Positions 15,792 to 23,974 of a DNA stretch of 27,516 bases are shown here, one piece after another. Under the pieces are notes generated by a model that was given only the letters and a program-made list of their open reading frames with translations, did no database searches and was not told where the DNA came from. Made by a program: the position numbers and the translations under genes. Source of the DNA: Phocaeicola sp. (lineage in GTDB: Bacteria > Bacteroidota > Bacteroidia > Bacteroidales > Bacteroidaceae); NCBI GenBank assembly GCA_020026225.1, contig JAHHQU010000031.1, positions 1 to 27,516 on the forward strand. The letters run 5' to 3'. The first letter of the stretch is position 1. Each line of letters starts with the position of its first letter.

Positions 15792-18254
15792 ATGAATATC
15801 TCGTATAATTGGCTGAAAGAGTATGTCAATTTTGACTTGACTCCCGACGAAGTCGCAGCCGCACTTACCTCTATCGGCTTGGAAGTCGATGGTGTTGAGG
15901 AAGTACAAACCATCAAAGGTGGTCTGGAAGGACTGGTTGTTGGTGAAGTATTGACTTGTGAACCGCATCCTAATTCAGACCATATGCATATCACTACCGT
16001 AAATTTAGGACAGGATGAGCCTGTACAGATTGTTTGCGGTGCAGCGAATGTCGCTGCTGGTCAGAAAGTTATCGTTGCCACTTTGGGCGCAAAACTTTAT
16101 GACGGTGATGAATGCTTTACAATCAAAAAATCAAAACTTCGTGGCGTAGATTCATTTGGTATGATCTGTGCTGAGGACGAAATTGGTGTAGGAACGAGCC
16201 ATGATGGAATCATCGTATTGCCACAGGATACAGTTCCTGGAACATTGGCAAAGGATTATTATAATGTGCAGAGTGAATACGTGATAGGCGTGGACATTAC
16301 TCCAAACCGTTCGGACGCTTGTTCGCATTACGGCGTCGCTCGCGATTTGTATGCATGGTTGATTCAGAACGGTTATCAGGCAGAATTGAAACGTCCGTCA
16401 AACGATGCATTCCATGTCGATTCACAGGATATGAATATCGAAGTGGTAGTGGAAAATTCTGAAGCTTGTCCTCGTTATGCAGGAGTTGCAATCAAGAATG
16501 TCACTGTTAAGGAAAGCCCGGAATGGTTACAGGACAAACTTCGCTTGATCGGTGTTCGTCCGGTAAATAATATTGTAGATATCACCAACTACATTCTTCA
16601 CGCTTACGGTCAGCCGATGCACTGCTTTGATGCAGATAAAATCGCAGGAAAGAAGATTGTAGTGAAGACTTGTGCTGAAGGAACTAAGTTCGTTACTTTG
16701 GATGAAGTAGAACGTACATTGACAGAACGCGACTTGATGATTTGTGATGCTGAAAAGCCAATGTGCATTGCTGGCGTTTTCGGTGGACTGGAATCAGGTA
16801 CGACTGAAACGACTAAAGATATTTTCTTGGAAAGTGCTTACTTCCACCCAACATGGGTTCGAAAGACTGCTCGTCGTTTCGGCTTGAATACTGATGCTTC
16901 TTTCCGTTTTGAAAGAGGTGTTGATCCTAATAATACCATTTATGCCTTGAAACAGGCTGCTTTGTTGGTAAAGGAATTGGCAGGTGGCGAAATTGCTTCT
17001 GAGATCAAGGACCTTTATCCGAATCCTCTTCCTAACTTCCCGGTAGAATTGTCATACGCTTATTGTCATTCTTTGATTGGAAAGGAACTTCCTCATGATA
17101 CGATCAAGAGCATTTTGAAGAGCTTGGAAATTGAAATCGTGAACGAAACAGAAGAAGGTCTGTCTCTTGTAGTTCCTGCTTATCGTGTGGATGTGCAGCG
17201 TCCATGTGATGTGGTAGAAGACATTCTTCGTATTTATGGATACAATAATGTAGAAATTCCTCTCACTTTGAAGTCTTGTATCAGTGTGAAAGGTGACGTA
17301 GATAAGTCTGTTAAACTTCAGAATATAGTTTCTGAACAGTTGGTAGGCTGTGGCTTCAATGAAATTTTGAATAATTCTTTAACAGCTGCCGCTTATTACG
17401 AAGGCTTGGAAACTTACAAACTGGAAAATTTGGTTCACTTGATGAACCCATTGAGCAACGATTTGAGCGTAATGCGTGGTACTTTGCTCTTCGGTGGTTT
17501 GGAAAGTATCGAACATAATGCAAACCGTAAGAATGCCGATTTGAGTTTCTTCGAGTTCGGTAACTGCTACCATTTCAATGCTGAGAAGAAAAATCCTGAA
17601 AAGGTGTTGGTTGCTTACTCTGAAGAATTACATTTGGGCATGTGGATGACCGGTAAACGTGTAAGCAATTCTTGGGCTCATGCTGATGAAAATGCTTCTG
17701 TTTACGAATTGAAAGCTCATGTGTTGAATATATTCCGTCGTGTCGGATTGAATGCCAGTGCTTTGGTCTTTGGAAACTTGACAAATGACATTTATTCTGT
17801 TGCACTTTCTATTCATACTCGTGGCGGCAAATTGCTGGCTACTATCGGTGTTGTCACTAAGAAGATTCAGAAGGCATTCGACATTGATAATGAAGTTTAC
17901 TATGCAGACGTGAACTGGAAAGAATTGATGAAGGCTGTAAAGAACAATGTTGTTTCTTTCCGTGAAATATCTAAGTTCCCTGCAGTAAAACGTGACTTGG
18001 CTTTGTTGCTTGACAAGCAGACTCAGTTCGCAGAAATTGAAAAGATTGCTTTTGAGTCAGAAAAGAAATTGTTGAAGAGCGTTGAATTGTTCGACGTGTA
18101 CGAAGGCAAGAATTTGGAAGCTGGCAAGAAGAGTTATGCTGTAAGCTTTATTCTTCAAGATGAAAATGCAACGTTGAATGATAAGCAGATTGATAAGATT
18201 ATGCAGAAGCTTATCACTAACTTGCAGAAGAAATTGAATGCACAGTTACGATAA
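15792..18254 (+). CDS. pheT: Phenylalanine--tRNA ligase beta subunit
   Basis: Beta chain of the heterotetrameric enzyme that charges tRNA-Phe. The 820-aa length matches the Bacteroidota form. Domains run in the usual order. An N-terminal segment (NISYNWLKEYVNF) leads into the EMAP/OB tRNA-binding domain at about 40-150 (VGEVLTCEPHPNSDHMHI). The B3/B4 editing domain lies at about 210-390 (PRYAGVAIKNV). The B5 domain follows at about 400-480, then the catalytic-like core. The FDX-ACB anticodon-binding domain is at about 723-820 (FREISKFPAVKRDLAL). pheS is not next to it in this window, so the two subunits are encoded apart. A hairpin after the stop suggests a single-gene transcript. Confidence 0.97.
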   Translation: MNISYNWLKEYVNFDLTPDEVAAALTSIGLEVDGVEEVQTIKGGLEGLVVGEVLTCEPHPNSDHMHITTVNLGQDEPVQIVCGAANVAAGQKVIVATLGAKLYDGDECFTIKKSKLRGVDSFGMICAEDEIGVGTSHDGIIVLPQDTVPGTLAKDYYNVQSEYVIGVDITPNRSDACSHYGVARDLYAWLIQNGYQAELKRPSNDAFHVDSQDMNIEVVVENSEACPRYAGVAIKNVTVKESPEWLQDKLRLIGVRPVNNIVDITNYILHAYGQPMHCFDADKIAGKKIVVKTCAEGTKFVTLDEVERTLTERDLMICDAEKPMCIAGVFGGLESGTTETTKDIFLESAYFHPTWVRKTARRFGLNTDASFRFERGVDPNNTIYALKQAALLVKELAGGEIASEIKDLYPNPLPNFPVELSYAYCHSLIGKELPHDTIKSILKSLEIEIVNETEEGLSLVVPAYRVDVQRPCDVVEDILRIYGYNNVEIPLTLKSCISVKGDVDKSVKLQNIVSEQLVGCGFNEILNNSLTAAAYYEGLETYKLENLVHLMNPLSNDLSVMRGTLLFGGLESIEHNANRKNADLSFFEFGNCYHFNAEKKNPEKVLVAYSEELHLGMWMTGKRVSNSWAHADENASVYELKAHVLNIFRRVGLNASALVFGNLTNDIYSVALSIHTRGGKLLATIGVVTKKIQKAFDIDNEVYYADVNWKELMKAVKNNVVSFREISKFPAVKRDLALLLDKQTQFAEIEKIAFESEKKLLKSVELFDVYEGKNLEAGKKSYAVSFILQDENATLNDKQIDKIMQKLITNLQKKLNAQLR

Positions 18255-18262
18255 TATAATTC

Positions 18263-18300
18263 AGAAACAGTAGACCGATAGATAGCGGTGTACTGTTTCT
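18263..18300 (+). terminator. Terminator-like hairpin after pheT
   Basis: AGAAACAGTA (18263-18272) pairs perfectly with TACTGTTTCT (18291-18300). After a G-G mismatch, ACCG/CGGT closes an 8-base loop. It lies 9 bases after the stop. The following sequence is only moderately T-rich. Confidence 0.65.
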
Positions 18301-18456
18301 TGATGTATTATATATACTTAAAGGAATATCTGAATAGACTTCCGGAACGGCCTGATTTTCATCAGTAGTCGTATTTCGTGCAGACTGTTTGGGAGGGACC
18401 TTTGGGAACATCAAAAAGAAAATATTAACAATAACAACTATAAATACATTAATCCA

Positions 18457-19194
18457 ATGGGAAGAGCGTTTGAATATAGAAAAGCTACAAAGCTGAAAAG
18501 ATGGGGCCACATGGCTAAAACATTTACAAGACTGGGTAAACAAATTGCAATTGCAGTAAAAGCTGGCGGTCCAGAACCTGAAAATAACCCTGCATTGCGT
18601 TCAGTTATCGCTACTTGTAAGCGTGAAAACATGCCTAAAGATAACGTGGAACGTGCTATCAAAAATGCGATGGGTAAAGACCAGAGCGATTACAAAGGAA
18701 TGACTTATGAAGGTTATGGCCCTCACGGAGTAGCTGTATTTGTTGATACATTGACAGATAATACAACTCGTACAGTGGCTGACGTTCGTTCAGTATTCAA
18801 CAAGTTTGGTGGAAACTTGGGTACTACAGGTTCTTTGGCTTTCTTGTTTGATCACAAGTGTGTGTTCACTTTCAAGAAAAAAGACGGTGTGGATATGGAT
18901 GAGTTGATTCTTGATTTGATCGACTATAATGTAGATGACGAATTTGACGAAGATACTGAAGAAGGTACTATTACTATCTACGGTGATCCTAAGAGCTATG
19001 CTGCTATCCAGAAACACTTGGAAGAATGTGGCTTCGAAGATGTTGGTGGTGACTTTACATACATCCCTAACGATACTAAGGAAGTAACTCCTGAACAGCG
19101 CGAAACTATCGACAAGATGATTGAACGTCTTGAAGAATTCGATGATGTACAGACTGTTTACACTAACATGGCACCGGAAGCAGGAGAAGAATAA
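18457..19194 (+). CDS. YebC/PmpR family protein (DNA-binding regulator or translation factor)
   Basis: A 245-aa cytoplasmic protein of the YebC/PmpR family. Members were first described as DNA-binding regulators; more recent work links some to relief of ribosome stalling. Which role applies here is open. The start MGRAFEYRKATKLKRWGHMAKTF is the Bacteroidota version of the family start. It is followed by the conserved block GGPEPENNPALR, CKRENMPKDNVERAI, the YEGYGPHGVA motif and FNKFGGNLGTTGSLAFLF. The C-terminal part is acidic. The 200-base gap upstream after the pheT hairpin holds no promoter that I trust. Confidence 0.92.
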   Translation: MGRAFEYRKATKLKRWGHMAKTFTRLGKQIAIAVKAGGPEPENNPALRSVIATCKRENMPKDNVERAIKNAMGKDQSDYKGMTYEGYGPHGVAVFVDTLTDNTTRTVADVRSVFNKFGGNLGTTGSLAFLFDHKCVFTFKKKDGVDMDELILDLIDYNVDDEFDEDTEEGTITIYGDPKSYAAIQKHLEECGFEDVGGDFTYIPNDTKEVTPEQRETIDKMIERLEEFDDVQTVYTNMAPEAGEE

Positions 19195-19214
19195 TAAATC
19201 TTCAGAAAGATAAT

Positions 19215-19283
19215 AAGTGTGCAGGGTTGTGCAGGCGGTAAGCATCTTGGATGATTTATCGCTTGCATGACCCTCACTTTTTA
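19215..19283 (+). terminator. Terminator after the YebC-family gene
   Basis: AAGTG (19215-19219) and AGGGT (19223-19227), with a 3-base bulge between, pair with ACCCT and CACTT (19270-19279). The stem ends in TTTTT. The long loop can pair further (TGCA/TGCA, GGCG/CGCT). The stem is imperfect but well placed 20 bases after the stop. Confidence 0.6.
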
Positions 19284-19394
19284 TAGCGGCTACGGTTGCA
19301 TGAAGTATAGTGTGGAGTGGAGCGTTATACTTTCTATTTTGATTTAGACAACTATTGAATTGAAATCAACTAACAACTTTTACAACGTATTATA

Positions 19395-19655
19395 ATGAAA
19401 TTCAGTTACAAGACTCAAGGAACTTGCAGCACCATGATTGATTTGGAAGTAGAAAACAATAAAATTGTCGATGTACATTTTACTGGAGGATGCAATGGCA
19501 ATCTTCAAGGAATTTCTGCTTTGATCAAAGGCATGGATATGGATGAGGTAATTAATCGAGTGGAAGGTATTCATTGCGGTCGTCGCACGACATCTTGCCC
19601 CGATCAGTTGTCAAAGGCTCTTCGTATGATAAAAGAAGAGATGGGTGCCCAATAA
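19395..19655 (+). CDS. TIGR03905 family TSCPD domain-containing protein
   Basis: A complete 86-aa protein that matches the TIGR03905 family in length and in sequence landmarks: KTQGTCST, VHFTGGCNGNLQGI, GIHCGRRTTSCPDQL. The TSCPD domain is also found at the C-terminus of some class II ribonucleotide reductases. Four Cys (11, 33, 61, 68) sit in the conserved motifs and could bind a metal, but the function of the stand-alone protein is unknown. A perfect terminator follows at once, so it is expressed on its own. No Shine-Dalgarno site and no clear -7 element are seen upstream. Confidence 0.93.
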   Translation: MKFSYKTQGTCSTMIDLEVENNKIVDVHFTGGCNGNLQGISALIKGMDMDEVINRVEGIHCGRRTTSCPDQLSKALRMIKEEMGAQ

Positions 19656-19664
19656 GACTACTTG

Positions 19665-19697
19665 TCCTCTGAAAATTTCATTTCAGAGGATTTTTCT
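19665..19697 (+). terminator. Intrinsic terminator after the TSCPD gene
   Basis: TCCTCTGAAA (19665-19674) and TTTCAGAGGA (19681-19690) form a perfect 10-bp stem with a 6-base loop, followed by TTTTTCTTT. It starts 10 bases after the stop. Confidence 0.9.
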
Positions 19698-19812
19698 TTA
19701 TAATCTTTTACGTATGATTATCGGAAAAGTTCTTGAACTTACCTTTTTCCTTTGATTAAAAACAATGCCAATTGGAATCATTAAACATTTACCCTAATAA
19801 GCACTTTTTACC

Positions 19813-21936
19813 ATGATTAAAATTCAATGTGTTGTGGAGCGTCTCGTTTATCAGAATGCTGATAATGGATACACCGTACTGAGAGCGAAAGCAAAAGGAT
19901 ATACCGATTTGATTACTTTGGTTGGATATCTGATGGACTTGTCGGCAGGTACTGTGCTGCTCGTTGATGGCAACTGGCAAGAGGACAAGAAATTCGGTCC
20001 GAAGTTCGTCGTTGAGAAATGGGAGGAAGTGCTTCCTTCTACGCTTTATGGTATTGAGAAATATTTGGGGAGTGGTTTGATAAAAGGAGTCGGTCCGCGT
20101 TTTGCCAAACGTATAGTAGAGAAGTTTGGTTTGGACACGATTGATATTATAGAAAACCACATTGATCGTTTGCTGGAAATTGAAGGTTTGGGCAAGCGAA
20201 AAATGTTGAAGATTCAAGAAAGTTGGGAAAAGCAGAAAGAAGTACAAAATGTCATGGTCTTTTTGCAGGGGCATGGAGTGAGTACAGCTTATGCAGCGAA
20301 AATTTATCGTACGTATGGAAAAGCAAGCATTGAAGTAGTACAAAATAATCCGTATAGCTTGGCTGATGATATTTGGGGAGTTGGATTTAAAACAGCTGAT
20401 TCCATTGCACAGAAGTTGGGATATGATAAGGACGATGCTCGGCGATGTCGCAGTGGGTTGATGTATGCACTTGCTCAACTGGCAACTGATGGGCATGTGT
20501 TCGCTTATGAAAAGCAGTTGCTCTCGAAAGCAAAAGAATTGTTGGAAGTTGATGAATCGGACTTAGTACCGGTCTTGGATGAAATGATTCAGTGTAAGGA
20601 TTTGTTTAGGGATGAGGATGCCATCTATCTGCCAACTTACTTTTATGCGGAGAAGGGCTCAGCCGAGAAGTTGATTGGTTTGTTGAATCATCCTTTGCAT
20701 GCAAGTAGCACTTTTGACTTCCAGAATTCTCCATCTGAAAGGAGTTTCCAATACGATGAGGTTCAGTTGGAGGCTATCCGAAAAGCTGTTCAGTCGAAGA
20801 TCTTGGTACTGACAGGTGGTCCAGGAACTGGAAAGACTACTACTACCCAAGGTATCATCAAGGCTTTAAAGGCTTTGGATTTAAAGATTTTATTGGCAGC
20901 TCCTACAGGACGTGCGGCTAAGCGAATGAGTGAGGCTACCGGTATGCCTGCAAAGACCATTCATCGTCTGCTCGTTTATACGCCAGTGGAAGGCTATCAG
21001 CGAAATGAAGAAAATCCGTTAGAGGGTGATGTACTTATTATCGATGAGGCATCTATGTTGGATATCCAATTGTTTTATGCCCTTTTGAAAGCTGTTCCTT
21101 TATCAATGCGTCTTTTATTCGTGGGAGATATAGATCAGTTGCCCAGTGTTGGAGCAGGAAATGTATTACGTGATTTGATTGATTCAGAACAGATACCTGT
21201 GGTTCGTCTTACTCGAATATTCAGACAGGCCCAAACATCACGTATCGTAACCAATGCACACCGGATTAATCAGGGGGTGCTTCCGGATATATCTAATGGG
21301 AAAGCGAGTGATTTCTTCTTCCTGCAAGTGGAAAATCCTGATGATACCATATCGCAGATTGTGAATCTGGTACAGAATCGTTTGCCGAAGGCATATCATG
21401 AGAAAATAAGCAACATTCAGGTATTGACGCCTATGCATCGAGGTGCAGCTGGAGCGGATAATCTCAATCAGGCTCTTCAAAGAGCATTGAATCCGACAGG
21501 GACTTCCTTATCGCGTGGAGGATATACTTATCGTCGAGGAGATCGTATTATGCAGATTCGCAACAACTATGACAAGGATGTGTATAATGGGGATATAGGT
21601 ACTGTAGTTCGCATAGATACGGATGAGAATACTCTTTTTGCAGAATATGATGGGAAAGAGGTTTCGTACGAATTAAGTGAATTGGATGAAGTTGCTTTAG
21701 CTTATGCTACGACTATTCATAAATCGCAAGGATCTGAATATCCGATTGTAGTGATTCCTGTGCTGATGTCGCATTTTGTCATGTTGCAAAGGAATCTGAT
21801 TTATACGGCAGTGACGCGTGCGAAGAAAGTTTGTGTTTTAATAGGTAGTGCCGATGCATTGGCTTTTGCTGTGAAGAATTTCACGGTGAACAAACGGAAT
21901 TCCCGTCTGAAGGAGCGTTTGTTGCAGGGTAAATAA
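19813..21936 (+). CDS. recD2: RecD2-like ATP-dependent DNA helicase (SF1B)
   Basis: A 707-aa superfamily 1B 5'-3' helicase like RecD2, the form found without RecBC. The N-terminal OB-like part (1-80) is followed by helix-hairpin-helix segments (LIKGVGPRFAKRIVEKFG at about 93-110, LLEIEGLGKRK, and NPYSLADDIWGVGFKTAD). The helicase core has Walker A GGPGTGKTTT with Lys341, Walker B LIIDEASMLD with Asp411/Glu412, and C-terminal UvrD-like motifs (TTIHKSQGSEYP near 632-643, YTAVTRAKK near 662-670). RecD2 enzymes take part in repair and replication-fork maintenance. The ATG at 19813 starts the conserved region (IKIQCVVERLVYQNADNGYTVL). It is convergent with the DUF1294 gene, 28 bases away. Confidence 0.92.
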   Translation: MIKIQCVVERLVYQNADNGYTVLRAKAKGYTDLITLVGYLMDLSAGTVLLVDGNWQEDKKFGPKFVVEKWEEVLPSTLYGIEKYLGSGLIKGVGPRFAKRIVEKFGLDTIDIIENHIDRLLEIEGLGKRKMLKIQESWEKQKEVQNVMVFLQGHGVSTAYAAKIYRTYGKASIEVVQNNPYSLADDIWGVGFKTADSIAQKLGYDKDDARRCRSGLMYALAQLATDGHVFAYEKQLLSKAKELLEVDESDLVPVLDEMIQCKDLFRDEDAIYLPTYFYAEKGSAEKLIGLLNHPLHASSTFDFQNSPSERSFQYDEVQLEAIRKAVQSKILVLTGGPGTGKTTTTQGIIKALKALDLKILLAAPTGRAAKRMSEATGMPAKTIHRLLVYTPVEGYQRNEENPLEGDVLIIDEASMLDIQLFYALLKAVPLSMRLLFVGDIDQLPSVGAGNVLRDLIDSEQIPVVRLTRIFRQAQTSRIVTNAHRINQGVLPDISNGKASDFFFLQVENPDDTISQIVNLVQNRLPKAYHEKISNIQVLTPMHRGAAGADNLNQALQRALNPTGTSLSRGGYTYRRGDRIMQIRNNYDKDVYNGDIGTVVRIDTDENTLFAEYDGKEVSYELSELDEVALAYATTIHKSQGSEYPIVVIPVLMSHFVMLQRNLIYTAVTRAKKVCVLIGSADALAFAVKNFTVNKRNSRLKERLLQGK

Positions 21937-21964
21937 GGAAAAGAAGCGGGAATAAGATGCTATG

Positions 21965-22240
21965 TCAGCATTCTTTTAAGTAGAAAAGAATGAGTCCGAT
22001 TTGTATGCACAGTATAAAAGGAATTCCTAATGAAAATTTTTTGTGGAGCGTTTTGTGCTTGAAGGTCCATATTGCTAAAAGACTTCCTAAGCTGCCACCA
22101 GCTATAGCGACTCCTAAAAGTTTTCTTTCTGGAATGCGCCATTTGCCTTTTATGGCCTTATATTTGTCAATACCATAAAGAAGGAAAGCGAGAGCGTTAA
22201 TTGCGATTAGATACGTAATGATGGTATTTTCAATTGTCAT
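21965..22240 (-). CDS. DUF1294 domain-containing small membrane protein
   Basis: A 91-aa inner-membrane protein of family DUF1294, function unknown. Three hydrophobic segments are visible (about 5-21, 43-58, 70-88). Between them lies the family motif YGIDKYKAIKGKWRIPE, then KLLGVAIAGGSLGSLLA and the basic stretch HKTLHKKF. The length is normal. In other genomes the domain is often fused to a cold-shock domain; here it stands alone. An imperfect palindrome overlaps its 3' end (21953-21976) and may slow convergent transcription. Confidence 0.88.
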   Translation of the reverse strand: MTIENTIITYLIAINALAFLLYGIDKYKAIKGKWRIPERKLLGVAIAGGSLGSLLAIWTFKHKTLHKKFSLGIPFILCIQIGLILFYLKEC

Positions 22241-22279
22241 TGTTCATTAGTTTGTTGTTTGTCGGTAGTTTAATGTAGA

Positions 22280-22295
22280 CTTTCAAGGTTGAAAG
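22280..22295. repeat. Palindrome upstream of the DUF1294 gene
   Basis: CTTTCAA and TTGAAAG form 7-base inverted arms around GG, about 40 bases before the DUF1294 start. On the minus strand the site overlaps TATCTTTC, one base off the TAnnTTTG element. It could be an operator. Confidence 0.4.
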
Positions 22296-22362
22296 ATAAT
22301 CCGATGGGAAATTATATAGGGCTTTCACATGGATTTATGGCCCAATATAGACCTTTAATGGT

Positions 22363-22374
22363 TTTCATATGAAA
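22363..22374. repeat. Perfect 12-bp palindrome TTTCATATGAAA
   Basis: This palindrome lies 16 bases after the YiiX-like gene stop. It shares the half-site TTTCA...TGAAA with the palindrome at 22280-22295. A third CTTTCA lies at 22322-22327. Confidence 0.4.
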
Positions 22375-22390
22375 GTTAGATTCTCCTTGG

Positions 22391-23023
22391 TTAGTCTTTA
22401 TTGCATGGAATCTCTTGGAAAACTTCCTCCAAAATAGGTGAATGGGCAATATCATTAGGGTTGGTCCCCGGAATTCCTTGTGGAATCTCTATTTCCAGTC
22501 GTTTGAAAAGATCTGTCCAAAATTGCGGAATGTTTCCGTTGGCGTCTTTGAAATTCATGGGGCGAGTTTCAAATAATTTACTTCTGTCTTTCGTAACAAA
22601 GCTTTCGTATACTAGTTCGGAGCAATACATTTTCCCGTTGTTGGGAAGGAAAGACCAATCGTAAGCTTCACCCAAGTGTGATTTCGCTTCTTGGATGATT
22701 CTCTTCGTTGGAAGAGGATAAATGACACGTTTAATCACATAACCTGCTGAGGAGTTATGAATGAAGTCTTCGAAATTGGTAAAAACGACTCCTTTGGTGG
22801 AGCTTGTTTCTAGTACTTTGGGCTCTCCTTCTTCGAAGATGAGAATGCCTACATGGTCGAACTTGATTTCCGACTTTTGCGCTGTCGCATCGGTTATGGC
22901 TTTGGAAAAATCATTTTCTTCAGCGATTCGGAAGATCAAATCGCAATCTTGTATTTGGTATGCTTCGTTTCGACAAGAGAATAGGCTCATTATAATTATT
23001 GCAAGAAGGTATATTCTTTTCAT
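22391..23023 (-). CDS. YiiX-like permuted NlpC/P60 cysteine hydrolase, lipoprotein
   Basis: A 210-aa lipoprotein (signal peptide, lipobox LFSC with Cys17) of the YiiX/YebB branch of the NlpC/P60 fold, in which the histidine comes before the cysteine. His57 in FDHVGIL and Cys134 in MYCSELVYESF are the likely catalytic pair; the acidic partner may be Glu72 in VLETS. Probably acts in the periplasm on a peptide or amide bond in the cell wall; the substrate is unknown. Its ATG overlaps the upstream stop by one base (TAATG), so it is coupled to the HD-domain gene. Confidence 0.85.
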   Translation of the reverse strand: MKRIYLLAIIIMSLFSCRNEAYQIQDCDLIFRIAEENDFSKAITDATAQKSEIKFDHVGILIFEEGEPKVLETSSTKGVVFTNFEDFIHNSSAGYVIKRVIYPLPTKRIIQEAKSHLGEAYDWSFLPNNGKMYCSELVYESFVTKDRSKLFETRPMNFKDANGNIPQFWTDLFKRLEIEIPQGIPGTNPNDIAHSPILEEVFQEIPCNKD

Positions 23024-23664
23024 TATTTTTTGTATTTAACCTCTTCAATCCAAATTGAATTAAATAGTTCACTAGTTGCTTTTTCGTCTTTGAGAAGTTT
23101 TTGAAATTCTTTTAAGCGGATTGCATTCGCAGATTCAGGAATCCAAAGCTTCAGATACCCGCTTTCGGAATATTTCTCTTTCATGTGTAAAAGAAAGCGA
23201 TTGAAATGTTCTTCAGGAGTTAATTCAGGGTAATGTGATAAACCATATTGGATAGTTCGTCGTATGATAACTTGTGCGTCTATCAATCGGTCGGCTTCGG
23301 CTACAATTTTTCCATAAATACTGCGTGGGGGATGTTGGCTCGATGCACGATGGTCTTCGACAGCCTGAGCCATTATCTCAATTCCTTTTTCGTTGAAGAA
23401 AGAGGGGAGCATAGGATCTTCTCGAATTATTTTTCCTGAGACTAAGTGGTGGATTTCGCGCCCTTTGATAAGCCCCGTGTCGTGGTAGGCGGCTATGGTA
23501 TATACCATAGCGATATGAACATCATAAAACTTGGCAAGCTGCAAGCTTTCTTTTATGACCGTTTTTACATGATTAATCTGGTGTGCAGCATCAAATTGCT
23601 CGTATAGAGGAAGAATTTCATTCTCGATGTATGCTCTCAAAGCAGGGTTGATAGATTGTTCCAT
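23023..23664 (-). CDS. HD-domain phosphohydrolase-like protein
   Basis: A 213-aa cytoplasmic protein with an HD domain. Metal ligands are recognisable: His32 in QINHV, His61-Asp62 in AAYHDTG, and Asp125 in EADRL; Asp104-His105 (VEDHRAS) also fits. HD proteins hydrolyse phosphate esters, often nucleotides. The substrate here is unknown and the C-terminal third (about 150-213) shows no further motif. It is the first gene of a coupled pair with the YiiX-like lipoprotein. I found no clear promoter in the gap upstream; TATTTTG at about 23730 is one base short of the TAnnTTTG spacing. Confidence 0.85.
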   Translation of the reverse strand: MEQSINPALRAYIENEILPLYEQFDAAHQINHVKTVIKESLQLAKFYDVHIAMVYTIAAYHDTGLIKGREIHHLVSGKIIREDPMLPSFFNEKGIEIMAQAVEDHRASSQHPPRSIYGKIVAEADRLIDAQVIIRRTIQYGLSHYPELTPEEHFNRFLLHMKEKYSESGYLKLWIPESANAIRLKEFQKLLKDEKATSELFNSIWIEEVKYKK

Positions 23665-23822
23665 TTTTTAGGAAGAATGCTCTTTAATGGTATGACTTTG
23701 AAGTGTGCATGTTCAAGAGGTTTAGACAAAATACAATTAGATTCCCTCGTCCCACCCTCACTCATGAATAGTCAATACGTGGTAATGCAATAGATATAAA
23801 AATCTCGATTGAAAAATGCAGA

Positions 23823-23912
23823 ATGCACATGTACACTTTGCTGGATTTGCGCAATGAATCACATGCTGACATCCCGAAGCTGATCAATAAAGGAAACTCA
23901 TTTAGCAACTAA
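23823..23912 (+). pseudogene. Possible short ORF or coding remnant
   Basis: ATG at 23823 opens a 29-codon frame ending in TAA, and the frame is open upstream to 23772 (47 codons in all). The product (LLDLRNESHADIPKLINKG in the middle) looks protein-like in composition, but I recognise no family. The stop codon lies inside the terminator stem used by the opposite strand. It could be a gene fragment or chance. Confidence 0.2.
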
Positions 23913-23917
23913 ATGAG
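23897..23917 (-). terminator. Intrinsic terminator of the DIP1984-family gene
   Basis: CTCATTTA (23897-23904) pairs perfectly with TAAATGAG (23910-23917) around GCAAC. On the minus strand the stem is followed by TTTCCTTTATT, about 60 bases after the DIP1984-family stop. Confidence 0.65.
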
Positions 23918-23974
23918 GAGGTGTATTGCCACTATTTCATGAATTACTGCCTAATATTTTGTCCAGATTGCTTC

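Larger units (their letters stand above)
23665..23974. other. 310-base gap without a confident gene
   Basis: This stretch separates the HD-domain gene from the DIP1984-family gene. It holds a possible short reading frame at 23823-23912 and a terminator hairpin at 23897-23917. Apart from the near-miss -7 element near 23730, I see no promoter, repeat or RNA gene in the rest. Confidence 0.6.

Noticed and set aside
19789..20496. 235-codon open frame on the minus strand
   Set aside because: It lies opposite the well-supported RecD2-like gene. Its product has no recognisable motif and is typical of antisense frames.
21953..21976. Hairpin between the convergent RecD2-like and DUF1294 genes as a terminator
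   Set aside because: Only five to six pairs with a wobble and a mismatch; too weak to call.
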